From positions 1-36,942 of IMG/VR virus record IMGVR_UViG_3300032073_000088: DNA of 36,942 bases. The stretch is one strand, 5' to 3'. The position numbers and the translations under genes are program-made. Origin of the DNA: a virus. Shown here piece after piece: positions 28,048 to 34,667 of this stretch (position 1 is the first letter of the stretch; each line of letters begins with the position of its first letter). The notes beneath the pieces are model-generated. The model was not told where the DNA came from, made no database searches, and was given only the letters and a program-made list of their open reading frames with translations.

Positions 28048-28566
28048 ATGGCAAAGGCGAAAAAGAAGATTGATCTATCCGATATAGAAATCACTCCCGC
28101 ACCCAAAGAAGAAGAAGAAAAAAGATATGAATTTGTAGACCCTTATTGGTCTAACAAAAAAGCTGAACATATCATAGCAGTAGTAGAATACCCTAACGGT
28201 AAAAGAGCAACTGCATCTATACAAAACTCTGACGGAAACAATCCAGATTATAAAAGAATCATTGAGGAGTTTGGCATCGAACAAATAGATGCTAACACCG
28301 AAGCAGGTTTAAAAAGACGTGAAGATAATATTAAGAAACGTCTAGCGAGAAAAGAAACTGAGGAGATTAGGCGCAAACAAGAAATGCTATTTAATACAAA
28401 GTTAGAGGCATTTGAAATATCCGCTGTTAAGGAATCTAAAAATACAGACTTAAAAAGACTTATCCGTAAGGCCAAAACTCCTTTAGAAGTTGGTGCATTA
28501 ACATCAATACTAATACAAGAAGATTTAATTCAACGAGGAGTAATAAGTGGAAAAGAAGATACCTGA
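28048..28566 (+). CDS. Conserved hypothetical protein (charged, helical)
   Basis: A 172-residue protein that I do not recognise. It starts with a Lys-rich segment and an acidic P-A-P-K-E-E-E-E stretch. A short beta part follows (H-I-I-A-V-V-E-Y-P-N-G-K-R, about 47-59), then a long K/R/E helix (about 95-125) and an ending with L-E-V-G-A-L-T-S-I-L-I-Q-E-D. It has its own late promoter, so it is probably a late protein, perhaps a fibre assembly factor or minor virion component. The 3' end overlaps the GTG start of the next gene by 20 bases, and that gene's ribosome site is embedded here. Confidence 0.5.
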   Translation: MAKAKKKIDLSDIEITPAPKEEEEKRYEFVDPYWSNKKAEHIIAVVEYPNGKRATASIQNSDGNNPDYKRIIEEFGIEQIDANTEAGLKRREDNIKKRLARKETEEIRRKQEMLFNTKLEAFEISAVKESKNTDLKRLIRKAKTPLEVGALTSILIQEDLIQRGVISGKEDT

Positions 28567-29284
28567 TAACGGTTTTGTAATCGTTGCATCCAAATACGAA
28601 CGCTTTTACCAAGCCGCTGTAGACTTATGTGATTCCATAAAACTATTCTGGCCTGAAGCACACATCACACTATATACATCACATGAAGAATGGGTAAAAC
28701 CTACTGACTGGAATGTTGCAGATAATATTATTTGGTGGGAAGTACCTAATGAAATAAGAGCTAAACTATGGGCATTAGGACAAACACCATACAAAGGTAT
28801 TACTTGTTACTTAGATGCTGATATGGATTGTCAGCATGAAGATGTAAAAGATATATTTGAACAGTTACCTGAAGACATAGATTTATTATTTACACCAATA
28901 AAAGAATACAATGCAAAGTTAGTACAACTTTCTAACACAGAAAGAATGACAATGCACTGCGGTATGTTTTTATATAGAAATAAACCAAACGTTATAAAGT
29001 TAATGAATAGTTGGTATGGGGAATTTAAAAAACAACAATTAAAAGATGATGAAGGATATAGTTATGTACATGACATAGGAGATTATCCTGAGGAAGCTAG
29101 AAAGTGGGATACATTTACAATGTGGAAACTTCTAACTTACAGCGATCATAAAGTTAAGTGGGATGAAAATTTAGCAATAAGATGGAATATGATTAATGGT
29201 CACGATCCAGATGAGCTTAATGGAGAAGAAATAGTTTTTTGGCATTATACAATTCCCGGACACGAAGTATACAAAGATAAATAA
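28547..29284 (+). CDS. GT-A-like glycosyltransferase
   Basis: A 245-residue protein starting at GTG 28547, which is backed by an AGGAG (28536-28540) at 6 bases. It has a Rossmann-like start (F-V-I-V-A-S-K-Y), a second strand (A-H-I-T-L-Y-T-S), and the metal-binding Y-L-D-A-D-M-D at residues 88-94 in the position expected for the GT-A D-x-D. A late H-Y-T-I-P-G-H follows. This resembles nucleotide-sugar glycosyltransferases of the GT8-like group. Donor and acceptor are unknown; virion, DNA or host surface glycan are all possible. The stop overlaps the start of the next gene (TAATG). Confidence 0.62.
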   Translation: MEKKIPDNGFVIVASKYERFYQAAVDLCDSIKLFWPEAHITLYTSHEEWVKPTDWNVADNIIWWEVPNEIRAKLWALGQTPYKGITCYLDADMDCQHEDVKDIFEQLPEDIDLLFTPIKEYNAKLVQLSNTERMTMHCGMFLYRNKPNVIKLMNSWYGEFKKQQLKDDEGYSYVHDIGDYPEEARKWDTFTMWKLLTYSDHKVKWDENLAIRWNMINGHDPDELNGEEIVFWHYTIPGHEVYKDK

Positions 29285-29919
29285 TGAGATTTACAAAAAT
29301 AGGATCAGAACTTTCGGCAATTATTACACCATTTTCTGATTGGTTTTTTAAACAAGACTTAACAGAACTAAATGAACTAGCCAAAGCAAATGAGAAAAAT
29401 ACAGGAGAAGGTATTGACTATTGTTGTGGTGAAGACTATTTGGATTTAATTGTTAAAAAGGATGGCGAACATATTGGATATCCTGAGATATCATATTCTT
29501 ATGATATGAATATGGATAGAACTCCAGAACATTTTAGTAAACCTTTATGGAAAATGAATACAGAATTGTGTTCATATTTAGGCGCTAGAAACACAGCAGT
29601 TTCTGTGTACTATCCGGAAGGCGGATTCATGGGTTGGCACAACAACTGGAATGCTCATGGTTATAATATATTATTATCTTACACAAAGAACGGTGGAGGT
29701 TATTTTAAGTTCAAAGACCCTGAATCTGGGATAGTTAATACATTGTATGATCCTGAAGGTTGGTCTTCTAAAGTAGGATATTATGGTAGAGGCAGAGAGC
29801 CAGATAAAGTATACTATCATTGCGCTGGTACAACGGAACCTCGTATTACACTAGGATTCGTAGTTCCCGATGAAAATATGTGGTTAATGATGATAGAAGA
29901 TATGGAATATGATGCCTAA
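29284..29919 (+). CDS. 2OG-Fe(II) oxygenase-like protein (atypical metal site)
   Basis: A 211-residue protein with a double-stranded beta-helix pattern: Y-Y-P-E-G-G-F-M-G-W-H-N-N-W, then G-Y-N-I-L-L-S-Y-T, G-G-Y-F-K-F-K-D-P, and Y-Y-H-C-A-G followed by E-P-R-I-T-L-G-F. The last two segments match the distal histidine and the arginine that binds 2-oxoglutarate. The usual proximal H-x-D appears as H-N-N, so iron binding is uncertain. It follows a glycosyltransferase with an overlapping stop/start. It is related in fold but not closely similar to the oxygenase at the left edge. Substrate unknown. Confidence 0.5.
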   Translation: MRFTKIGSELSAIITPFSDWFFKQDLTELNELAKANEKNTGEGIDYCCGEDYLDLIVKKDGEHIGYPEISYSYDMNMDRTPEHFSKPLWKMNTELCSYLGARNTAVSVYYPEGGFMGWHNNWNAHGYNILLSYTKNGGGYFKFKDPESGIVNTLYDPEGWSSKVGYYGRGREPDKVYYHCAGTTEPRITLGFVVPDENMWLMMIEDMEYDA

Positions 29920-29968
29920 GTTATTGTTCTTTAAGTAAAAAAGATTTCAATAAAACACCAAAAAGTGC

Positions 29969-29997
29969 TTGACTTTAGGTTCCCTAGAGTGCATAAT
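29969..29997 (+). promoter_or_regulatory. Sigma70-like promoter
   Basis: TTGACT (29969-29974), a 17-base spacer and CATAAT (29992-29997). Predicted start is near 30004, about 26 bases before the ATG at 30030, with GAGG in the leader. This is the only clear host-type promoter noticed in a gene gap; it lies in the largest intergenic space (29920-30029). Confidence 0.6.
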
Positions 29998-30029
29998 ATA
30001 CAGTATAAAGTAAAAAAGTGAGGTAATAA

Positions 30030-30458
30030 ATGTACTTAAATAACGAAGTAAAAATAGCAGGCGAAGAAGTAACTAAACAAAGATACGGAATGGCCAGCGT
30101 TCATGATGAGAACAAAACTTTTACAGGTGATGTTCTATTTACAGACCAACTTAGAGCAGATCCTAATGGTAACATTTGGGATAAGAGTATTGAGATGAAG
30201 TTTCAAGACACAGCTCAAGTAGATGGTCTTACAGTTTGGAAATCAAACGGTGAAGTTCCATTCGCAGACATGCTATTAGACTTTGTACAAATTGGTGCAA
30301 TTACATTTGAACAAGCAGAGTTTTCACTAATACAAAAGAACAAAGATTCAGAAGCAAGTCTTAGCACTTTGTTCAGACACACAGACGGCAACATTTACTT
30401 AGGTGAAAACGCCCTGGATTACAGAAAAGATAGATTAGCAAAAATCGAGGCAGCATAA
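30030..30458 (+). CDS. Hypothetical protein
   Basis: A 142-residue soluble protein that I do not recognise. It is mixed alpha/beta with N-D-E type turns (A-S-V-H-D-E-N-K-T-F-T-G-D), an M-K-F-Q-D-T-A-Q-V-D-G-L-T-V-W-K strand pair (about 56-71) and a basic end (D-Y-R-K-D-R-L-A-K). No signal peptide, membrane segment or catalytic motif is visible. It is the first gene behind the sigma70-like promoter, which suggests expression before or independently of late genes. Its last base overlaps the start of the phosphatase gene (ATAATG), so the two are probably made together. Confidence 0.5.
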   Translation: MYLNNEVKIAGEEVTKQRYGMASVHDENKTFTGDVLFTDQLRADPNGNIWDKSIEMKFQDTAQVDGLTVWKSNGEVPFADMLLDFVQIGAITFEQAEFSLIQKNKDSEASLSTLFRHTDGNIYLGENALDYRKDRLAKIEAA

Positions 30459-30895
30459 TGATGGATGTAATATTTGACGTAGACGGAACATTAATGGATA
30501 TTGAACACAGAAGACATTTTGTTGTTCAACGTCCAAAAGACTTTGACGCTTTTAGAGAGGCAACTAGCCAGGACACTGCTAAGGAAGATATCTTCGCCGT
30601 TGCCAAAGCTCTAAAAGCTGCAGGTCATAGGATTATTATTTCCTCAGGTAGGAATAAATCCCAGAGAGCAGTAACTTTGAAACAGTTAATGGTTCAAGGT
30701 TTAGTATTTGATGCTTTATACATGAGGTCAGATTCTGATTACAGGCCTGACCATGAGGTTAAATCTCAGATGTTAGATAAAATGAGAAAAGAAGGATTCA
30801 ATCCTACTATGGCATTTGATGACAGACAACAAGTCGTCGATATGTGGAGAGAAAAAGGATTGACTGTTGCACAGGTGGACAAAGGTGACTTCTAA
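30458..30895 (+). CDS. Polynucleotide 3'-phosphatase (PseT C-terminal domain, HAD family)
   Basis: A 145-residue protein that matches the C-terminal phosphatase domain of T4 PseT/Pnkp. It has D7-x-D9-G-T as nucleophile and acid/base, S-S-G-R at 62-65, K102 as the conserved lysine, and F-D-D-R-Q-Q-V-V-D-M-W at 120-130 followed by Q-V-x-x-G-D-F, nearly the T4 ending. It should remove 3' or 2',3'-cyclic phosphates from nucleic acid ends. The N-terminal kinase domain of T4 PseT (P-loop) is absent, so it cannot add 5' phosphates. In T4 this enzyme repairs nicked tRNA with RNA ligase; no ligase is in this window. Confidence 0.85.
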   Translation: MMDVIFDVDGTLMDIEHRRHFVVQRPKDFDAFREATSQDTAKEDIFAVAKALKAAGHRIIISSGRNKSQRAVTLKQLMVQGLVFDALYMRSDSDYRPDHEVKSQMLDKMRKEGFNPTMAFDDRQQVVDMWREKGLTVAQVDKGDF

Positions 30896-31793
30896 CGTAA
30901 AAGCACATATCATATCTTACTTTGGTAGTAGAGACTATCCAGAGGCAAGAAAGGTTAGAGTAGACAATCACCGTAAACAGGTGGAGTTTTGGAAGGAATA
31001 TTATCCTGATATGCAAATAAAAATACTTGCACAGGATTATGATGATGAAGATTATATTGATGGTTGTTCCTACATAACACATCACGGTGGTCTACTCACA
31101 CCAGGTAAAGCAAGAAATGAACTATTAAAAGACTTTTATAATGATGAGAGTTATGAATGGGCATTGATGATGGACAACGATGCTATTCTTAAAATACACC
31201 CAGAGTTTCCTAATATTACAGGTATGAATATTTGTGAAGCACTTACAAAATATCCTGAAAACTTTGATGGTATAGATTTGTTTATGCCACATTGGGACGG
31301 ACGTCCAGGTGATGGAGCATTTAAAGACAAATATAATAACATAGATCCTAAATATCAAAACGTAGATTGGAATAACGAAATGTGTTTTGATAGAAAGTTT
31401 GCTAGCTGTAAAGGAACAATTTTCTTTTTAAGGCGATTAGATAAAAAGATATATTTTAACGAAGAGTTTATGTATATCGACGGACAATTATTAGTAGGTG
31501 AAGATGACTTCTTTTCATTAGAAGTAGCAATGAATGGTTACAAAACATACATGCTAAGGAATCTTATTCTAAAAGAATTTACTTCACCTAGTACACACGC
31601 AGGAGCACAAAATACACGGAAAGTAGAAATGCTAAAAGGTGATGATGTATTTCGTAAAGCGTACAATTTCCCAGAAGGTCGAGCTAAGTGGTATGCAAGT
31701 GCTGGTAAACAGCATGGCATCTATATGGATTCTCGGATAGTTAGGCCACATAATAAAAAACATGAGCCAGCAAGCTTGGAGGATTTATTCTAA
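30885..31793 (+). CDS. GT-A-like glycosyltransferase
   Basis: I place the start at GTG 30885, 6 bases after AGGTGG; an upstream TTG at 30867 would add six residues. From GTG it has 302 residues. It begins with a Rossmann-type strand (A-H-I-I-S-Y-F-G) and a conserved T-P-G-K-A-R-N-E-L-L segment. The D-x-D equivalent is M-M-D-N-D-A at about 95-100. A later V-G-E-D-D-F-F at about 204-210 would place the catalytic acid as in GT2-like enzymes. It overlaps the phosphatase gene by 11 bases and the HNH gene by one. Acceptor unknown. Confidence 0.58.
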   Translation: MTSNVKAHIISYFGSRDYPEARKVRVDNHRKQVEFWKEYYPDMQIKILAQDYDDEDYIDGCSYITHHGGLLTPGKARNELLKDFYNDESYEWALMMDNDAILKIHPEFPNITGMNICEALTKYPENFDGIDLFMPHWDGRPGDGAFKDKYNNIDPKYQNVDWNNEMCFDRKFASCKGTIFFLRRLDKKIYFNEEFMYIDGQLLVGEDDFFSLEVAMNGYKTYMLRNLILKEFTSPSTHAGAQNTRKVEMLKGDDVFRKAYNFPEGRAKWYASAGKQHGIYMDSRIVRPHNKKHEPASLEDLF

Positions 31794-32464
31794 TGCCTAA
31801 AACAGCAGACCAACGGATACCTAAAAAATATTTAAAAAGAGCAGGAGCTTACAAAAGAACTAAAAGCGTAAGACGTATAAATGTACACGGACTTCCTGTA
31901 TTTACTACAACAAATGCCTGTTCAACACATCCTGACAGACCTAAATCTTGTCTAACTCCCGGTTGTAATAATAAAACAGATATAAGTGGAGGCAACAAAC
32001 AAGGTTACGTTTGGAGATTTTGGTGTGCAACTTGTACAAAAGCAGAAAGAGCTGAAGAACAAGGATTTAATTCTGTTTTAGAATATGAGGATATGATAGC
32101 AGAAAGAAACGGATATATAGATAACGCTGATGCTAATAGAACAGGTTATTTAAAACACAGGAAAGATTATTGTGAGAACAAAGATGGTAGATTAGGATTT
32201 GAATGTCCTTTAGGAGGCACAGTAATTAATCCTCAAAACAATCCAGAAATTTTTAAAGACAAAAACAATGACCGTGGTTATTATCATGGGTTTCTAACTC
32301 ATAAATCTTGGAATGGTTTACTAGAAGTTGACCACAAAAACGGAGACCCTAGTGATAATAATCCAGAAAATTTACAGACATTATGTGTATGTTGTCATAA
32401 AATAAAGACAGCGTTGAATGGTGATACGCATACTGCCGGTAGAAAAGAATTAGGCATCGCCTAA
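31793..32464 (+). CDS. HNH endonuclease (zinc type)
   Basis: A 223-residue protein. The HNH core is at the C-terminus: L-E-V-D180-H181-K-N-G-D, then N-N-P-E-N193-L-Q-T-L-C198-V-C-C201-H202-K, with H-K-I-K-T as the last helix. A second cysteine set (C53, C58, C78, C81) may bind zinc. The basic N-terminus (K-K-Y-L-K-R ... K-R-T-K-S-V-R-R) suits DNA binding. Proteins of this build are often free-standing homing endonucleases that mobilise themselves between phages; a packaging or recombination role is less likely. GAGG precedes the ATG, and the gene ends just before the terminator hairpin. Confidence 0.85.
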   Translation: MPKTADQRIPKKYLKRAGAYKRTKSVRRINVHGLPVFTTTNACSTHPDRPKSCLTPGCNNKTDISGGNKQGYVWRFWCATCTKAERAEEQGFNSVLEYEDMIAERNGYIDNADANRTGYLKHRKDYCENKDGRLGFECPLGGTVINPQNNPEIFKDKNNDRGYYHGFLTHKSWNGLLEVDHKNGDPSDNNPENLQTLCVCCHKIKTALNGDTHTAGRKELGIA

Positions 32465-32468
32465 TATT

Positions 32469-32516
32469 AAGGCCCTGGGCACCTCACTTACTTTATACTT
32501 TAAGTCCCAGGGCCTT
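32469..32516. terminator. Bidirectional terminator hairpin
   Basis: A perfect 11-bp stem: AAGGCCCTGGG (32469-32479) with CCCAGGGCCTT (32506-32516). The 26-base loop can itself pair ACTTA (32486-32490) with TAAGT (32501-32505). The GC-rich stem, flanked by A and T residues, stands between two convergent genes (HNH and the YRG protein). Confidence 0.85.
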
Positions 32517-32522
32517 TCTTAC

Positions 32523-32675
32523 CTATGAAGCCCAGTGAACTCCTCGATAAGTACCTTTTTTCATTTTAGTTGGGGTAACAGGAATAGCGTCGTGTTTAAC
32601 GCCTCTGTAAATGCCTGGCAAAGATTGTGCTTTCTCTTTAGCCAGGGCTTTGTAAAATGTACCTCTATAATACAT
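32523..32675 (-). CDS. YRG-repeat mini-protein (DUF4278-like motif)
   Basis: I choose ATG 32675 because AAGGAGG (32688-32682) sits 6 bases upstream, the best ribosome site in the window. An in-frame ATG at 32753 would give 76 residues. The 50-residue product has three Y-R-G motifs: Y-Y-R-G-T-F-Y near residue 2, G-I-Y-R-G-V-K-H in the middle and G-T-Y-R-G-V-H-W at the end. This resembles the short Y-R-G-x-x-Y motif of DUF4278, common in cyanobacteria and cyanophages. Function is unknown. It stands alone between its late promoter and the terminator. Confidence 0.62.
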   Translation of the reverse strand: MYYRGTFYKALAKEKAQSLPGIYRGVKHDAIPVTPTKMKKGTYRGVHWAS

Positions 32676-32728
32676 AATACGCCTCCTTGGTTGAAAGCGC
32701 GTTCCTTCGACATGATTGTCTACTTCCG

Positions 32729-32752
32729 TGTGTATGTTAATAAACTTACACA
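32729..32752 (-). promoter_or_regulatory. 5'-leader hairpin of the YRG gene
   Basis: An inverted repeat in the predicted leader: six base pairs, one mismatch, three base pairs, and a 4-base loop. It covers two bases of the upstream in-frame ATG (32753-32751) and lies before the AAGGAGG site. Confidence 0.45.
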
Positions 32753-32765
32753 TGAACGATAAAAA

Positions 32766-32773
32766 TATTTATA
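32766..32773 (-). promoter_or_regulatory. T4-type late promoter for the YRG gene
   Basis: TATAAATA on the minus strand in the gap behind the small membrane protein gene. Predicted +1 near 32760 gives a leader of about 85 bases to ATG 32675. Confidence 0.6.
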
Positions 32774-32774
32774 C

Positions 32775-33041
32775 TTAATCGTACTTAGAAAATTGTAAAC
32801 GAACTAATGCCTTTCTAATTATTGCTAGGATAGTTAATAGTATAAAGTTAGCAAAAGCAGCAATTTCAGATGAGGTTTTGAAGTAATCTATGCACGTTTT
32901 GATGATAATTACACTCAAAGGGAACATAATAATAGCACCTATGAAAGTGTCTACACTAGCTTCTTTGAGTGCTTTTCTTTGTCCGTTACTTAGTGCCAAT
33001 TGCCATAAACCTATCGTAGTAAACTTTACCATTCCAATCAT
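32775..33041 (-). CDS. Small membrane protein (DUF7220-like)
   Basis: Up to 88 residues. The core is a basic helix (N-G-Q-R-K-A-L-K-E-A) followed by two hydrophobic helices, T-F-I-G-A-I-I-M-F-P-L-S-V-I-I-I (about 32-47) and I-A-A-F-A-N-F-I-L-L-T-I-L-A-I-I (about 59-74), and an R-K-A-L-V-R-L-Q-F end. This layout resembles small two-helix phage membrane proteins of the DUF7220 kind. ATG 33041 overlaps the methyltransferase-like gene by 56 bases and has no clear ribosome site; a TTG at 32999 would cut the overlap to 14 bases and suit the family start. Role unknown. Confidence 0.55.
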   Translation of the reverse strand: MIGMVKFTTIGLWQLALSNGQRKALKEASVDTFIGAIIMFPLSVIIIKTCIDYFKTSSEIAAFANFILLTILAIIRKALVRLQFSKYD

Positions 33042-33654
33042 AATAGAATTGTTTTACTTTACCGCTATACTCTATCTTTTTAAGACCAGCATTTTCAATT
33101 AATGCTTTCTCACTATCTACACAATTAATACCATACATCTCTTGTATTACATTAGAGTTTTGCACAGCAAATATAGCGTGTTTATTAGCAGTTCTTAAAT
33201 CATGTAACGGATACATTTGCTCAGAGCCCATTGTAATAACCACATCTACTTTCAATTGATTTAACTCATCAAAGGCAAATGGTATATCTAAATTCCAATG
33301 ATTAACTTTTATATACTCCTCAGCAATATAATGTTTATTGAAAACTTTAGAAAGTTCTAACGCTTCGCTGTCTATATCTACCAAATGTAACTCACCTATA
33401 TCTAAGTTTTCACATAGTAAAGGAACAAGTGGTACACCTAACCAACTGTTTAACACCAGAACTTTAAATTGTTCTTCTTTCATATAGCCGTCTAAACTAT
33501 TTTTAAGTTCTTCGACTAGCCATATAGCCGCCTCCATAGTATTAGGGTTTAGAGCCTGTCTAAAGTCGTCGTGCTTGTGTTTCATCTCATGCTCAACTTT
33601 AGCGAGTCCGTCGCCCCAATATTGTAGGTTATTTAAAAAATTAAAATTTAACAT
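32986..33654 (-). CDS. SAM-dependent methyltransferase-like protein
   Basis: I use the ATG at 33654, which has a purine-rich AAGAAAAGAAG upstream and overlaps the preceding gene by 14 bases; the open frame reaches 33744. The 222-residue product has a class I methyltransferase pattern. Strand 1 and motif I are V-L-V-L-N-S-W-L-G-V-P-L (65-76). Acidic residues ending strand 2 (H-L-V-D93-I-D95) would contact the SAM ribose. A V-D-V-V-I-T-M-G-S-E strand fits motif IV. Motif I has N-S-W-L-G in place of G-x-G-x-G, so SAM binding is likely but not assured. It may modify a sugar or lipid acceptor, given the adjacent glycosyltransferases. Confidence 0.52.
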   Translation of the reverse strand: MLNFNFLNNLQYWGDGLAKVEHEMKHKHDDFRQALNPNTMEAAIWLVEELKNSLDGYMKEEQFKVLVLNSWLGVPLVPLLCENLDIGELHLVDIDSEALELSKVFNKHYIAEEYIKVNHWNLDIPFAFDELNQLKVDVVITMGSEQMYPLHDLRTANKHAIFAVQNSNVIQEMYGINCVDSEKALIENAGLKKIEYSGKVKQFYYDWNGKVYYDRFMAIGTK

Positions 33655-34315
33655 CTTCTTTTCTTCCCATTGAATCAAATAAACAAACATAAGGTATTTG
33701 TCTATATACTTGTAATTCCACATCATGAGGATAAATATACCCATGATTATAACTATAAAACCAACCTAAAGGAAAGTATTTTATTCTCGCTACACCCTTG
33801 TGCATAAAGAAATTATCTATCCCACGGTAGTACCATAGTATTTTTTCTAAATGTGTTTTAAAATATAGAGTGATATTTTCCTTATCTAAATTATCATTCC
33901 ATCTTAAAATACTACTATTTAAATCTGTATATTTGTGTGGTACATGATTAGTGTCTTTTTTCATAGTTTCTAAATCATGCCAATGTGTCTGTCCAAAACA
34001 TAAACAATCTTCGGGGTCAAAGTTTGCTATATCATCTATGTTCTTTTGTATAATAATATCTAAGTCAAAGAATAAATTTTCTCCTTTTTGTCTTACAACA
34101 TTATCATCGAACAAATACATTTTGTTCCACCATTTTTCTAACTTGTTTCCTTTGGGTAACGGTATAATGGTAACATCTTTGTTAATACCTTTTGGGTTTT
34201 CTGTTAGACAATAAAAATTAAAGTCCATAGACAAATGTTCCTTGCATGCCTCGTAGAGCTTATCTACGTGCTGTGCAGAATATTTACTGCCCCATTTTAC
34301 CGTATAAATGTTCAC
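33641..34315 (-). CDS. Glycosyltransferase-like protein, paralogue of the 34668-35486 gene
   Basis: I start at GTG 34315, which overlaps the upstream TGA as GTGA; an ATG at 34351 would add 12 residues. The 224-residue product has the family start N-I-Y-T-V-K-W-G-S-K-Y, then F-N-F-Y-C-L-T-E-N and F-F-D84-L-D86-I-I-I-Q as the GT-A D-x-D. F-P-L-G-W-F-Y-S-Y-N-H-G follows before the end. All of these align with the second copy at 34668-35486, which is about 48 residues longer in loop regions. This is a nucleotide-sugar transferase fold seen often in marine phages and bacteria; donor and acceptor are unknown. Confidence 0.62.
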   Translation of the reverse strand: MNIYTVKWGSKYSAQHVDKLYEACKEHLSMDFNFYCLTENPKGINKDVTIIPLPKGNKLEKWWNKMYLFDDNVVRQKGENLFFDLDIIIQKNIDDIANFDPEDCLCFGQTHWHDLETMKKDTNHVPHKYTDLNSSILRWNDNLDKENITLYFKTHLEKILWYYRGIDNFFMHKGVARIKYFPLGWFYSYNHGYIYPHDVELQVYRQIPYVCLFDSMGRKEDVKF

Positions 34316-34497
34316 CAGTGTCTTATAACTCCTGATACAATAAAGAAACAAGTTAAGAAGTTTACTAATACAACTATACTTCTAATAATTGCTACATAGT
34401 CTGCTTCTTTAGAATCTTCAGATGCTTTTTCACCTAAAGACATTGCCCATAGTTTCCAGAAATATCTTAAGTACCATATCATTTTACTTTGCTCCAT
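34312..34497 (-). CDS. Small membrane protein (unknown)
   Basis: A 61-residue protein with an aromatic start (W-Y-L-R-Y-F-W-K-L-W), a charged middle (E-K-A-S-E-D-S-K-E-A-D) and one hydrophobic helix near the C-terminus (about 35-58, V-A-I-I-R-S-I-V-V-L-V-N-F-L). I do not recognise a family. It overlaps the DUF2061 gene by 19 bases upstream and the glycosyltransferase downstream by 4, so it lies inside a translationally coupled set. The aromatic start could itself lie along the membrane. Confidence 0.5.
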   Translation of the reverse strand: MEQSKMIWYLRYFWKLWAMSLGEKASEDSKEADYVAIIRSIVVLVNFLTCFFIVSGVIRHW

Positions 34498-34667
34498 GCT
34501 CTCTCGTGTAAATAATAAATTACCATTTTAAAGAAAAACTCTACACCTCCTATCGCTAATGCTGCACTTACATCGCCAACAATTATCCATGCCACTAATA
34601 CCGTGGTTATTGTTGCTATAAGTCTCCATGATAGCGTTTTTAAAAAACTCTTGTGTACGCTTTCCAA
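34479..34667 (-). CDS. DUF2061 small membrane protein
   Basis: A 62-residue protein that starts at TTG 34667, directly after the TAA of the glycosyltransferase, with GGGGA upstream. It matches DUF2061: K-S-F-L-K-T-L-S-W-R, then W-I-I-V-G-D-V-S-A-A-L-A-I-G-G-V-E, then K-M-V-I-Y-Y-L-H-E-R-A-W. It has two membrane helices (about 16-31 and 34-50). DUF2061 proteins occur in bacteria and phages, with no established biochemical role. Here it is sandwiched between two glycosyltransferases, which hints at membrane-linked sugar or lipid work. Confidence 0.82.
   Translation of the reverse strand: MESVHKSFLKTLSWRLIATITTVLVAWIIVGDVSAALAIGGVEFFFKMVIYYLHERAWSKVK

Noticed and set aside
33655-33744. Upstream extension of the methyltransferase-like gene to 33744
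   Set aside because: It would overlap the preceding gene by 104 bases. The ATG at 33654 has a purine-rich ribosome site, and the extension reads like a shadow of the transferase gene.
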